Below are positions 9,846 through 18,217 of a stretch of 64,000 bases of DNA, piece by piece. Source of the DNA: Bifidobacterium asteroides (GTDB lineage: Bacteria > Actinomycetota > Actinomycetes > Actinomycetales > Bifidobacteriaceae); contig NZ_QGLL01000006.1 of NCBI RefSeq assembly GCF_003202695.1, positions 310,001 to 374,000 on the forward strand, read 5' to 3'. The notes beneath the pieces were generated by a model. It saw only the letters and a program-made list of their open reading frames with translations, was not told the DNA's origin and did no database searches. How positions within the stretch are numbered: position 1 is the stretch's first letter; the number at the start of each line of letters is the position of its first letter. Made by a program: the position numbers and the translations under genes.

Positions 9846-10460
9846 ATGGCACTGATCGATCGAATTTCACGCAGCAGGTATAGCCCTGAGCCGCGGTCGG
9901 TAATTCTCACTGTGCCGAATTTCATCAGCCTGCTTCGTATCCTGTCCATACCTCTTATTGCCTATCTGGTGGCTAATCGTCATCTGATCATCTCCCTGGT
10001 AGTCATGTTGATTTCGGCTCTGTCAGATGGCGTGGACGGGATCATCGCCAGGAGGTTCAATCAGGTCAGCAAGCTGGGCCAGATCCTGGATCCGGTTGCT
10101 GATCGTCTCCTCATCCTCTGCTCCATCCTTGCTCTGAGCATCGCCTCCATACTTCCCTGGTGGCTTCTGGCTCTGGTCGGTGCGCGGGATGTGCTCATGG
10201 GTCTGCTGGTTCTTGCGCTGGCCCAGCACGATTATGGTCCTCTGCCGGTGCACTTCGCGGGCAAGACTGGGACGGCCGTGCTTATGCTGGCCATACCTGC
10301 CCTGATTTTCGCGGATGTCGGCACTGCTACTTTTTTCCGCGTTTTCCACCTAGTGGCTCTTGCAGCTGTCATCTGGGGGGTGGGCCTCTATTGGCTAGCA
10401 GGGCTGATCTACGCCCGGCAGGGCATCGGGCTGCTTCGTCAGGACCGACATCATGACTGA
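9846..10460 (+). CDS. pgsA: CDP-alcohol phosphatidyltransferase (PgsA family)
   Basis: Membrane enzyme that moves a phosphatidyl group from CDP-diacylglycerol to an alcohol acceptor. 204 residues, about six hydrophobic segments. The family signature DGxxARxxxxxxxxGxxxDxxxD is intact (SDGVDGIIARRF then GQILDPVADR). The acceptor cannot be read from the sequence: glycerol-3-phosphate (PgsA) and phosphatidylglycerol (cardiolipin synthase of the actinobacterial PgsA2 kind) both fit. Position favours the PgsA2 type, because Mycobacterium tuberculosis pgsA2 (Rv1822) heads the same gene string of DUF881, small basic protein, DUF881, FHA protein and MerR. Overlaps the next gene by 8 bases. Confidence 0.85.
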   Translation: MALIDRISRSRYSPEPRSVILTVPNFISLLRILSIPLIAYLVANRHLIISLVVMLISALSDGVDGIIARRFNQVSKLGQILDPVADRLLILCSILALSIASILPWWLLALVGARDVLMGLLVLALAQHDYGPLPVHFAGKTGTAVLMLAIPALIFADVGTATFFRVFHLVALAAVIWGVGLYWLAGLIYARQGIGLLRQDRHHD

Positions 10461-11409
10461 GCCTCAGATGACTCCAGAATCCTTCCCCGTGCCGCCCGAC
10501 CGTGCCCTGATTCACCGCCGGGCGGCTTTTTCGCATTCCAGCGCGGGTTTAACACGTCACTATGTGGATCAGGAGAGCTCGGAGCCAGCTCAGGAATCCA
10601 TGCGCCGGCGCATGGCCGATGAGTCCCTGAGACTGATTGATGATTTGACTAACCGCCCCATGGACCCCATGTTCGAGGATGCCAGGCTGCTGCCCGCTGA
10701 GCGCAGATCGCCGCTGAGCGTCTGGATCAACCGAATTCTTGTTTTTGTCATATGCGTGCTTGTCGGCTTGGCCGGTACGGGAGTGGTTCAGGTGCTGCAC
10801 CGGGACCCGCGTCAAAAGGTGCGGGAAAAGCTGATATCTCAGGTGGAGACGGTCAGCAAGCGCGCCGATGATCTCAACGGTCAGATCTCGGACCTTAACA
10901 GCAATATCGACACGCTATCAGCTCAGGAGGGCGGTAAAGGGCAGAACCGCACGCAAACCGCTGATGACCTGACCAACGCTACCAGCAAGGTGCAGGGCCA
11001 GGGCATCGTCATCACGCTGGCCAACCCCATTGCCTCCAAGGATGCTCGGGATAATGCTGATCAGATCAAACTGATCACCGACCAGGATCTGCAGTGGTTT
11101 CTAGCCAAACTCTGGTCAGCAGGGGCTGAAGCAATTGCGATCAACGGCAATAGAATAGGGACACAGACATCAGTGCGTACGGCTGGTCAGACCATTTTGG
11201 TGGGGACCGCCTCCATTGAGGCCCCCTACAAAATCGAGGCCATCGGCGATCAGGGCGCCTTGGCTGATTTGATGGCTCGCAGCGATGTGCAGGGCCGTCT
11301 GCGCGACCTGAAGACGGCAAATATCACTGTCAACGTGGTCAAACAGCGGCATCTGAACCTGAATGCCGTTAGTCTGCCCAATCTGTCATATGCCGGAAGG
11401 AGTCATTGA
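10453..11409 (+). CDS. DUF881 family membrane-anchored protein (first copy)
   Basis: 318 residues: a polar cytoplasmic N-terminus of about 90 residues, one transmembrane segment (RILVFVICVLVGLAGTGVV), an extracytoplasmic coiled-coil stretch (VETVSKRADDLNGQISDLNS), then the DUF881 domain with the conserved GIVITLANP and SAGAEAIAINGNRI segments. Function is unknown in the family; the homologues next to FHA and division regulators suggest an envelope or division role. Longer N-terminus than the second copy at 11748. Translationally coupled to pgsA by overlap. Homologous position to Rv1823. Confidence 0.85.
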   Translation: MTEPQMTPESFPVPPDRALIHRRAAFSHSSAGLTRHYVDQESSEPAQESMRRRMADESLRLIDDLTNRPMDPMFEDARLLPAERRSPLSVWINRILVFVICVLVGLAGTGVVQVLHRDPRQKVREKLISQVETVSKRADDLNGQISDLNSNIDTLSAQEGGKGQNRTQTADDLTNATSKVQGQGIVITLANPIASKDARDNADQIKLITDQDLQWFLAKLWSAGAEAIAINGNRIGTQTSVRTAGQTILVGTASIEAPYKIEAIGDQGALADLMARSDVQGRLRDLKTANITVNVVKQRHLNLNAVSLPNLSYAGRSH

Positions 11410-11410
11410 C

Positions 11411-11743
11411 ATGTCGGCAATTCTCGGCCTGATTCTAGGCGTGGTGGCGGGCATCTTCCTCAAGCCCGACATTCCCATCGTCCTGCAGCCTTATCTGCCC
11501 ATCATGGTGGTGGCGGCCTTGGATGCATTGATGGGCGCGCTCCGTTCTTATTTTGAGCGCAGCTTCTCGGATCGGGTCTTTGTGGTCTCTTTCATCTCCA
11601 ATGTGATTACGGCCACTCTTCTGGTCTTTCTGGGCAATCAGCTGGGCGTGGGGTCACAGCTGTCGACGGCTGTCATCGTGGTCCTGGGCATACGCATCTT
11701 CTCCAACGTCTCTGCAATTCGACGCTTTATCTTCAAGGGGTGA
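11411..11743 (+). CDS. Small basic family protein (DUF1290)
   Basis: 110 residues, three hydrophobic segments and a basic tail (RIFSNVSAIRRFIFKG). The family is called small basic protein and is found almost only between two DUF881 genes in Gram-positive bacteria; its function is unknown. GGAAGG lies 10 bases upstream of ATG 11411; an upstream start at 11363 would overlap the previous gene by 47 bases with no support. The start follows the preceding stop directly, so the DUF881-sbp-DUF881 triplet is tightly packed and probably forms one complex. Confidence 0.88.
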   Translation: MSAILGLILGVVAGIFLKPDIPIVLQPYLPIMVVAALDALMGALRSYFERSFSDRVFVVSFISNVITATLLVFLGNQLGVGSQLSTAVIVVLGIRIFSNVSAIRRFIFKG

Positions 11744-11747
11744 ACAT

Positions 11748-12581
11748 ATGAGACACACCCTCAGGAAAAAACGCAATGAGCGGATGCCAAAGAGCATTCC
11801 TCCCAGAAGGCCTGGACGGGTCAAGGCACCGGCCGATGATACGCAGACCGGTGCTTTCCCAGTGGTTCGTCGACGGCCTCTGCGATCGCTCAACGCCAAC
11901 GCTACCCGGGTCAGGCTGGTCACCAGCGTCCTGGTGGCTCTTATGTGCGCTCTGTTGGGCTTTGGATATGCAGTTCAGGTGCACAATAACCAGTCCTCCT
12001 ACCAGAGTCTTTCTGAAGAGGAGCTGGTTCGTCTGCTGGATGAAACCAGCAACCAGGTCGATAAGCTGGAGGAGCGCAAGAGCCAACTTAACCAGCAGCT
12101 GACCTCCATCAAGTCCGCGGCTGACAAGCAGAAGGAAGCTGCCCGCATCGCCCAGCAGAACGAGCAGAGCAGCGGCATCCTGTCTGGGAGGCTGCCAGCT
12201 GAAGGCAGGGGAGTGGTGATAACAGTCACTGAAGATGGTGATCGTGTGGATGCCTCGACCATGTTCAATTTGATTGAGGAGTTGCGCAATGCCGGTGCTG
12301 AGGTCATATCCTTCAACGATGTTCGGGTGGTCACCAGCACTTATCTGCTGGATACGCACAAGGGCCTGCAGTGCGACCACGTCAAGTTGCATAGCCCGTA
12401 TGTCGTCAAGGCCATCGGAGATCCGGACAGCCTGCAGAACGCCATTCAGATCGCCGGGGGAGTGGGTTCGCGGATCAAGGTGCAATTCCACGCGTCCGTG
12501 TCGGTGGAACAGTCCGATGGTGTCAGAATCGACCAGGTTCGACGCGTACAGGACTATCAGTATGCAAAGCCTGTAGAATAG
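11748..12581 (+). CDS. DUF881 family membrane-anchored protein (second copy)
   Basis: 277 residues: short basic N-terminus, one transmembrane segment (RLVTSVLVALMCALLGFGY), a coiled-coil region (LVRLLDETSNQVDKLEERKS), and the DUF881 domain (GRGVVITVTEDGD, NAGAEVISFNDVRV, KAIGDPDSLQNA). Starts 4 bases after the small basic gene. It is a paralogue of 10453-11409, and the pair flanks the small basic protein as in mycobacteria (Rv1823-Rv1824-Rv1825). Function unknown. Confidence 0.88.
   Translation: MRHTLRKKRNERMPKSIPPRRPGRVKAPADDTQTGAFPVVRRRPLRSLNANATRVRLVTSVLVALMCALLGFGYAVQVHNNQSSYQSLSEEELVRLLDETSNQVDKLEERKSQLNQQLTSIKSAADKQKEAARIAQQNEQSSGILSGRLPAEGRGVVITVTEDGDRVDASTMFNLIEELRNAGAEVISFNDVRVVTSTYLLDTHKGLQCDHVKLHSPYVVKAIGDPDSLQNAIQIAGGVGSRIKVQFHASVSVEQSDGVRIDQVRRVQDYQYAKPVE
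12574..12579 (+). promoter_or_regulatory. TAGAAT -10 box of leaderless FHA gene
   Basis: TAGAAT overlaps the last codons of the upstream DUF881 gene and ends 8 bases before the FHA-protein ATG. No Shine-Dalgarno. It would let the FHA gene be expressed apart from the envelope genes before it. Confidence 0.5.
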
Positions 12582-12587
12582 GCAACT

Positions 12588-13031
12588 ATGACAGATCCTA
12601 TTCCAACTGCGGGCGAGACGACCATCATCGGCATGCCGGCCCTGAACATTCCAGTCACTTCCAACGGTGACCGTCCATTGACCAAGGACGACCTGGAGAC
12701 CATGGCCCGGTTGCCTGAGGGCACAGCCTTGTTGATTTCCACCAGGGGAGCGGTGTCGGGGTCGCGTTATCTGCTGGACGAAGACCAGGTCAGCGTTGGC
12801 CGCGATCCGAAGGCGGACATTCTGTTGGATGATTCCACTGTCTCCAGGGCGCATGCGGTATTCGTGAGGACCGATAAAGGTTTCAGGGTCGAGGATACCG
12901 GCAGTCTCAACGGCACCTATGTAAACCGTGAACGTGTGGACCAGGCTGACCTGCACAACGGCGACGAAATCATGATCGGCAAATTCAGGCTGGTCTACTT
13001 CGATAATCGGGCTGTCATCGCCAAGAGCTGA
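12588..13031 (+). CDS. FHA domain protein, GarA/OdhI-like
   Basis: 147 residues. The C-terminal part (about 50-140) is a forkhead-associated domain that binds phosphothreonine: SVGRDPKADI, the STVSRAHAVF core with Arg/Ser/His, and GSLNGTYVN. Near the N-terminus is GETTIIG, resembling the ETT motif of GarA/OdhI that Ser/Thr kinases phosphorylate to switch the protein off by binding its own FHA domain. In mycobacteria and corynebacteria this protein inhibits 2-oxoglutarate dehydrogenase and controls glutamate metabolism; bifidobacteria have an incomplete TCA cycle, so the target may differ. The MerR gene follows, as in garA-Rv1828. Confidence 0.88.
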   Translation: MTDPIPTAGETTIIGMPALNIPVTSNGDRPLTKDDLETMARLPEGTALLISTRGAVSGSRYLLDEDQVSVGRDPKADILLDDSTVSRAHAVFVRTDKGFRVEDTGSLNGTYVNRERVDQADLHNGDEIMIGKFRLVYFDNRAVIAKS

Positions 13032-13046
13032 TAGGGGATATGACTC

Positions 13047-13643
13047 ATGGCCGAAGAAGTGCCGACGCTGGTGCAGGGGGAACTCTTCTCAGCTGAGCAG
13101 GCTGAGGGCTTAACCCGCGGGTATCGGGGCACTGTCGCGGCAAAGGTAGCTGGAATCACCTATCGGCAACTGGACTATTGGGCCCGCAAGCGGATTGTCG
13201 AACCATCAATCAAGGCTTCGCACGGATCAGGCTCCCGCAGACTTTATTCTTTTAAGGATGTGGTCATCCTCGCCGTCCTTAAGCGCCTCCTGGATGCCGG
13301 TGTCAACTTGGTCAATGCTACGAGCACTGTGGCCTATCTTGAGCGTAGGACCGTGAGTCAGCTGGAGCATGTTACCGTGGTCTGCGACGGTGATCAGGTC
13401 GTCGAATGTTCAAGCCCCGATCAGGTCTTCACATTGATGCAGTCCGGCCGCGCCGTTTTTGCCATCTCTATCGGTGCTATCTGGCATCGGATGGATTTGG
13501 AGCTACAGACCTGCGATCATGTAGATTTGACTACTGGACAGCTGACCCCGGGTCTGCCTGAGCGGCCCATTGACGAGCTGACGGCCATGCGCCTGCGCCA
13601 GCGTCTGGAGCATCAGCATGAGCGGCGTCAGCGGGCCGCTTGA
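13047..13643 (+). CDS. MerR-family transcriptional regulator, FtsR/Rv1828-like
   Basis: 198 residues. The N-terminal winged helix has GYRGTVAAKVAGITYRQLDYWARKRIVEPS, with SRRLYSFKDVVILAVLKRLLDAG forming the second helices and linker. The C-terminal half lacks an obvious drug-binding domain. Position right after the FHA gene matches Rv1827-Rv1828 and corynebacterial odhI-ftsR; FtsR activates ftsZ in Corynebacterium glutamicum. The assignment is by domain and neighbourhood. An AGGGGAT lies upstream of the ATG. Last gene of the block that begins with pgsA. Confidence 0.85.
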   Translation: MAEEVPTLVQGELFSAEQAEGLTRGYRGTVAAKVAGITYRQLDYWARKRIVEPSIKASHGSGSRRLYSFKDVVILAVLKRLLDAGVNLVNATSTVAYLERRTVSQLEHVTVVCDGDQVVECSSPDQVFTLMQSGRAVFAISIGAIWHRMDLELQTCDHVDLTTGQLTPGLPERPIDELTAMRLRQRLEHQHERRQRAA

Positions 13644-14135
13644 CCTGATGAGAGAGGAGAGAAAATAATAAGTAATTTGACATAACGTACATTATCGGCT
13701 TATTGGTGATCTATCACGAATTGCCTTGTTGACTGTGACATCACTGTTGCTGCTGTCCCTGCTCCGAAATTTGCGATTGTCTGCACGCTAGGCAGTAGAC
13801 AATCGCAAAACTCGAATCTGATCCTGATCATCAGTGATTGATGTAGGACAAAAGCCAAAACTGCACCAACATGGTCTGCAATTGACGCATCGGCGACAAC
13901 CGATAAAACTTGACATCTCAAGGTCAGTTTCTTAGCACGTTCTCTTAGTGATGATGTCACGGCTGTTTCTGCTGAAGCATCTGTTCCTTCGATTATGGCT
14001 TGCAAGTTCTACATATGGGTATAGTGGAACACTCCGTTTCGGGATATTTGCTGATACCGACTTGCATACGTCTTTTGTCTACAAGGTGTGTGTGCACGTT
14101 AGCGCAAGAGAGATTTTGAGCAAGATGTCATTTCT
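13644..14135. other. Intergenic region without a supported gene
   Basis: 492 bases between the MerR gene and the convergent HAD gene. It contains two TTGACA hexamers (13678 and about 13908) without convincing -10 partners, the inverted repeat described at 13770-13809, and a short inverted repeat ATCGG...CCGAT near 13889. Short open frames here have no ribosome-binding site and no recognisable sequence. Confidence 0.6.
13770..13809. repeat. 13-bp perfect inverted repeat
   Basis: Arms TTTGCGATTGTCT (13770-13782) and AGACAATCGCAAA (13797-13809) with a 14-base centre that itself contains CTGC...GCAG. No T-run follows on either strand, so a large operator or structured RNA is as likely as a terminator. 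Confidence 0.7.
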
Positions 14136-14870
14136 TCAATTGCTTCCTGGAAGGTTGTCCTGGAAGTAATCCTCTACAGCCTGGCACAATTGATCGACCC
14201 TTTCGATGACCCGGTAGCAGCCGTGAGACTCGAGTTCTCCTGACTCTGCATAGCCCCAACCGCATCCTAGGCAGTCCATGCCGGTTTCCAACGCACCATC
14301 AACATCAGTCCAGCGGTCCCCGACCATAAGGGACCGGTCCCCGTGCTTGATATCGAAACCAAGGGTCTGCTGAGCGTGGGTGATCACCTGGGCTTTAGAA
14401 ATCCTTGTGGAGTCCTTGCTGGCGCCATAGATGCCATCTACCAGAGGCATCAGACCAAAGTATTCACACACCGGCAGAGCCTGGTACTCGGGTTTGCAAG
14501 TAGCTACAGCCAAGGTCAGACCATGTGCGCGCAGACGATGCAACTGTTCGGGAATGCCGTCGAAGACCTTGGCAAGCAGGCGTCCAGGAATATGCTGGCC
14601 AGGATGCTTTGGATCCTCGAATGCTGCTATCTCGCTGTAATAGCGTCGATAGACCTGTACGCCCCTAACGATGTCCTTCTCCCTGATACCGTTGATGCGC
14701 AGCGATTCTTCTATGGCCGGTCCGATGAATCGACGTAGCGCATCATCGTCAGGTACAGGATAACCAAGCTCTTGAAAAGTTCGCACTACTGAGGCGATAA
14801 TGCCCGGATGAGAAGCAGTCAGGGTGCCGTCCAGATCCAGCAGAACCAGGCGGCGCGGTGATTTACTCAT
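14136..14870 (-). CDS. HAD-family hydrolase, phosphoglycolate phosphatase-like
   Basis: 244 residues, haloacid dehalogenase superfamily with a helical cap. Motif I LLDLDGTLTASHPGI, motif II region VATCKPEY, lysine near SKAQVITHAQ, and motif IV GDRSLMVGDRWTDVDGA are all present. Sequence resembles Gph/PpaX-type phosphatases; the natural substrate cannot be deduced. The start overlaps the end of rbpA by 8 bases, so it is probably translated by coupling from rbpA. Confidence 0.88.
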   Translation of the reverse strand: MSKSPRRLVLLDLDGTLTASHPGIIASVVRTFQELGYPVPDDDALRRFIGPAIEESLRINGIREKDIVRGVQVYRRYYSEIAAFEDPKHPGQHIPGRLLAKVFDGIPEQLHRLRAHGLTLAVATCKPEYQALPVCEYFGLMPLVDGIYGASKDSTRISKAQVITHAQQTLGFDIKHGDRSLMVGDRWTDVDGALETGMDCLGCGWGYAESGELESHGCYRVIERVDQLCQAVEDYFQDNLPGSN

Positions 14871-15210
14871 AGTCAGGGAACCATCCTTCGCGGTGCATTT
14901 TCAGACGCTTGTCAAGCACAGCCTTGAGCTCGTCTTCGGACCGACGTTCCAACAGCATGTCCCAGTGGGTCCTGGTCGGCTTTCCGGTTTTGCCGGATTC
15001 CTGCTCGTCATGCCCCTCAAGGTGAGCGATCTGGCCGCAGCGGCACTCCCATTCCTGCGGCACCTCAGCGCCCTCAGCCAGCGGCAGAATAGTCCGATGG
15101 CCCTTGGGACAGATGTATGCGATCTCGCTGCGTGCCGCGAAATCCACATTCTGATCTGATTCCAGGGATTTCGCCCCTATGCTCATGCCGCGAAGACTGC
15201 GCTCTGCCAT
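14863..15210 (-). CDS. rbpA: RNA polymerase-binding protein RbpA
   Basis: 115 residues. RbpA is an actinobacterial factor that binds RNA polymerase and group 1/2 sigma factors and stabilises the open complex. Recognised by MAERSLRGMSIGAKSLESD at the N-terminus, the central core domain with CPKGH and WECRCGQ, and the hallmark RTHWDMLLERRSEDEL of the basic linker and sigma-interaction domain. The core here retains CxxGH and CRC cysteines that could hold zinc, as in some RbpA homologues. A strong GGAGG precedes the ATG. Confidence 0.95.
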   Translation of the reverse strand: MAERSLRGMSIGAKSLESDQNVDFAARSEIAYICPKGHRTILPLAEGAEVPQEWECRCGQIAHLEGHDEQESGKTGKPTRTHWDMLLERRSEDELKAVLDKRLKMHREGWFPDYE

Positions 15211-15294
15211 GAATCCTCCATACTCGTGTCCGACACTGCCTCCAAGCTACAGAACAGTGTTGACCTGAAACTTATTCCCTGATCGTGTCCGTGT

Positions 15295-17859
15295 TCACTC
15301 CACGCCCGTATAAGCCACAATGCCACGGTTGACCTGGTCTGCGGCAATGCTGGCAGTTTTGGCCAGGTGGTGCCCTCCCCTGCCCAGGTAGGGTTCCACC
15401 TGGACGATCTGAGTGAGTACGTCGGACAGGCGCTTGGCGTTGCGGACGAAGTCCCCTGCTGTCAGATCGCTGTCACGCAGAATGGTGGTCAGTGTGTCGC
15501 CGCAGGCCCAGTCATAAATGGTCGGCCCCAAGCCAAAATCGAGTTCCGGGGGCAGTTCCAAACCAGCCTGATCGCAGCGATCCTGTACCTGGGACCACTG
15601 TCGTTTCATATCATCCATGGCCTCGACTAGTCTCGGAGCGCGGTATCCCGCCCTCTCCCCCGGCTGCTCCCCTACCCCGCGGCGGGATTCGTAGACCAGT
15701 CCAGAGACGGCGGCTGCCAGTTCGGCAGGTTCCAGATCGCTGAGGATGCCTTGATTCAGGATTTCTGCAAGACTCAGATCCTGCTCGCTGTAAATTCGCC
15801 GGAGCAACTGCCCTTTGCGGGTCAGTCGGCAGTCGTCTGGATCCACAGGCCGAGTGTAGCGCAGGTCGGTCAAAATCTGACAGATCCTGTCGAACTGGCG
15901 TGAGACTGACCCTGTTTTGGATTCGTACTGATCCCGAGTGCGCTGCAGCTCCTTGTCCATGCGGATCCACCGGTTCCCCCAGCGCAGATGCTTAGGCAGG
16001 TCCGGGCACTGGCGGCAGGGATGGCTTTGCTCTTGCTTGCGCAGCTGGTCGATATGCCTGTCGAGGTCGCGAAATGCCTGGTCGCGGGCCTTTTCGCTGT
16101 TGAACTTTTGACGCTTCAGTCGACGGCGATCGTTCTTCTGGGCTGAAGAGAGGGCCGCACGGATGCGCATGAACCCGATCAGATCGCCACGGCTGCATTG
16201 GGCTGCCTTCCGGTAATCCTCCAGGCCGCTGGTCAGAGTCTCGATGCGTTCCTCAAGCTGAGATGCTGATCGATTGGCCTCCCACTGGGCAAAGGAGTGG
16301 TCCAGCGTGTCTCGGGCAAGGCCGTAGCTGGAGGAGTTGAGCAGATTGACAGCCATGTTGAAGGTGGGCCGGAAGCTGGAGTGGAGCGGGTAGACTCTCC
16401 TGCTGGACAGAGCGGCCATAGTCTTGGGGCTGAAGTCCCGGTGGTCGACCACGATCACATGGCCGATATCGTCGATGCCGCGCCGTCCGGCCCGACCGGT
16501 CAGCTGGGTGAACTCGCCGGGCGTCAGGGCTACATGGCCGGTGCCGTCGAACTTCTCCAGCTTCTCAACCACAACGCAGCGGGCGGGCATATTGATGCCC
16601 AGAGCCAGGGTCTCAGTGGCGAATACGACTTTAAGCAGCCCAAGTTCGAACAAATGTTCGACTATCTGCCGGAAGAGAGTGACTACACCGGCGTGATGGG
16701 CGGCGAACCCCTGCTCTAGAGCGAAGCGGAACTGGGCGAATCCCAGCGCTTTGAGATCCTCCTTGCTGAGCTGTCCGGCTGCCATGGAGTCCACGATGTG
16801 CCGTATGCGGCGAGCCTCCTCCTCGGTAGTCAGCTGCAGTCCTGCTCGGATACATTGCTGAACAGCCTGGTCGCAGCCAGTGCGGGAGAAGATGAAGTAA
16901 ATGCCAGGCAGCATGTCCATGAAGTCCAGCTCATCAACCACGTCGGCCCGGCTTGGACGGTAGCGCTCCCCCATCCGTCGCTCCGGCCTGCCGCCCCGGC
17001 CATGGCGATTGTGGTGCCCCTTGTCCCGGGCCTGGGTGCGCTCCTGTCCGGCCTTGTCCAGTTGAGCCAGTCGGGAGACCAAGCGCGGGTTGATTCGCGG
17101 AGTCTGCTGACCTGAGCCGTCGTGCCGATACAGATCCAGAATCTCAGGCTCGGTGTGCTTGTCGGCCTGGACCAGGACATGCTGCTCCAACGGCACGGGC
17201 CTGCGCTCGGAGACCACCAGCCGGGTACGTCCTCGCACTGAGGATATCCAATCGGAGAATTCTTCAACGTTGGATACGGTGGCCGACAGCCCCACAATGC
17301 GGGTCGAGGCCGGGAGATGGATGATGACTTCCTCCCAGACGGGCCCCCGAAAGCGGTCGGCCAGATAGTGGACTTCGTCCAGGACCACGTACTTCAGGGC
17401 TGTCAGGGTGGAGGAGTGCTCATAGAGCATGTTGCGCAGGACCTCGGTGGTCATGACTACGATGTCTGCCTCGGAGTTGATGGAGGTATCGCCGGTCAGC
17501 AGCCCCACCTGATCCTCGCCATAACGGTCGACCAAGTCATGATATTTCTGGTTGCTCAGCGCCTTGATAGGGGTGGTATAGAAGGTTTTGACGTTCTGCT
17601 CCTGGGCCAGGAAAACGGCGAAATCGGCCACAATAGTCTTGCCGGCGCCGGTCGGAGCAGCCACCAGAACGTTATTGCCCTCCTCTAGAGCAGTGATAGC
17701 CTCCAGCTGAAAGTCATCCAGCGGGAAGGGCAGCTTGGACTGAAAGCGTGCGGGCGCACCGGTCATTCGTTTGCGGTGACGACTGAAACGTGCATAGCGC
17801 TCTGCCGGCCCCGGTTCGGATGCTGATGAATCCTGTCCGTGGTGACGATGACCTGACAT
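15295..17859 (-). CDS. helY: SKI2/Mtr4-like DEAD-box RNA helicase HelY
   Basis: 854 residues. Superfamily 2 helicase of the actinobacterial HelY type, related to eukaryotic Ski2/Mtr4 exosome helicases. Q-like region FPLDDFQLEAI, Walker A APTGAGKT (about residue 68), Walker B VVLDEVHYL (DEVH), motif III LSATVSN, then the second RecA lobe with GINMPARCVVVE and QLTGRAGRRGIDDIG. The C-terminal 350 residues form the helical DSHCT-like region. Presumed role is RNA unwinding. In mycobacteria helY lies close to pafBC and tatAC; here a small membrane protein and fused pafBC precede it. Confidence 0.93.
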   Translation of the reverse strand: MSGHRHHGQDSSASEPGPAERYARFSRHRKRMTGAPARFQSKLPFPLDDFQLEAITALEEGNNVLVAAPTGAGKTIVADFAVFLAQEQNVKTFYTTPIKALSNQKYHDLVDRYGEDQVGLLTGDTSINSEADIVVMTTEVLRNMLYEHSSTLTALKYVVLDEVHYLADRFRGPVWEEVIIHLPASTRIVGLSATVSNVEEFSDWISSVRGRTRLVVSERRPVPLEQHVLVQADKHTEPEILDLYRHDGSGQQTPRINPRLVSRLAQLDKAGQERTQARDKGHHNRHGRGGRPERRMGERYRPSRADVVDELDFMDMLPGIYFIFSRTGCDQAVQQCIRAGLQLTTEEEARRIRHIVDSMAAGQLSKEDLKALGFAQFRFALEQGFAAHHAGVVTLFRQIVEHLFELGLLKVVFATETLALGINMPARCVVVEKLEKFDGTGHVALTPGEFTQLTGRAGRRGIDDIGHVIVVDHRDFSPKTMAALSSRRVYPLHSSFRPTFNMAVNLLNSSSYGLARDTLDHSFAQWEANRSASQLEERIETLTSGLEDYRKAAQCSRGDLIGFMRIRAALSSAQKNDRRRLKRQKFNSEKARDQAFRDLDRHIDQLRKQEQSHPCRQCPDLPKHLRWGNRWIRMDKELQRTRDQYESKTGSVSRQFDRICQILTDLRYTRPVDPDDCRLTRKGQLLRRIYSEQDLSLAEILNQGILSDLEPAELAAAVSGLVYESRRGVGEQPGERAGYRAPRLVEAMDDMKRQWSQVQDRCDQAGLELPPELDFGLGPTIYDWACGDTLTTILRDSDLTAGDFVRNAKRLSDVLTQIVQVEPYLGRGGHHLAKTASIAADQVNRGIVAYTGVE

Positions 17860-17872
17860 GTTCCTCCAAGAA

Positions 17873-18196
17873 CTACCTATTGAACTGCTTCCAACGCCGC
17901 CAGATTACGCCGTGGTTCCTCCTGCGCCGGTCCTTGCGTTGCAGCACCAAAGCATGAGCTTGGCTGTATCGCTCGGTTGACTGTGACAGGGGCAAGGCGA
18001 AGGCCGGACCCTCAGTCCTATCCGTCGCTTGGGGCTGCACTGTAGCCGGAGGCTGGGGCAGGTGGCGGTTCAAATCGTCTGAGACCCGCCCTATGGAGCG
18101 ACCGGCTGCCATGGCATGGCGAATGGCGAAGACGGCTCCGCCGACCAGCATGGACAGCATGAAGATCACTAGAAGCACCCAGATCCATCCAGGCAT
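17873..18196 (-). CDS. Small single-pass membrane protein of unknown function
   Basis: 107 residues: an N-terminal transmembrane helix (WIWVLLVIFMLSMLVGGAVFAI) followed by an amphipathic-looking stretch (RHAMAAGRSIGRVSDDLN) and a polar, proline- and arginine-rich tail ending in RRRNHGVIWRRWKQFNR. GGAG precedes the ATG. It stands between pafBC and helY where mycobacteria carry tatA and tatC. Its helix-plus-amphipathic layout resembles TatA, but the FGxKKLP hinge is absent, so I do not call it TatA. Probably in one operon with both neighbours (gaps of 21 and 13 bases). Confidence 0.7.
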   Translation of the reverse strand: MPGWIWVLLVIFMLSMLVGGAVFAIRHAMAAGRSIGRVSDDLNRHLPQPPATVQPQATDRTEGPAFALPLSQSTERYSQAHALVLQRKDRRRRNHGVIWRRWKQFNR

Positions 18197-18217
18197 GGAA
18201 CTCCTCTCCGACCGGAG

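Noticed and set aside
17873-18196. TatA
   Set aside because: Position and helix layout fit, but the FG-KLP hinge is missing and no TatC gene follows.
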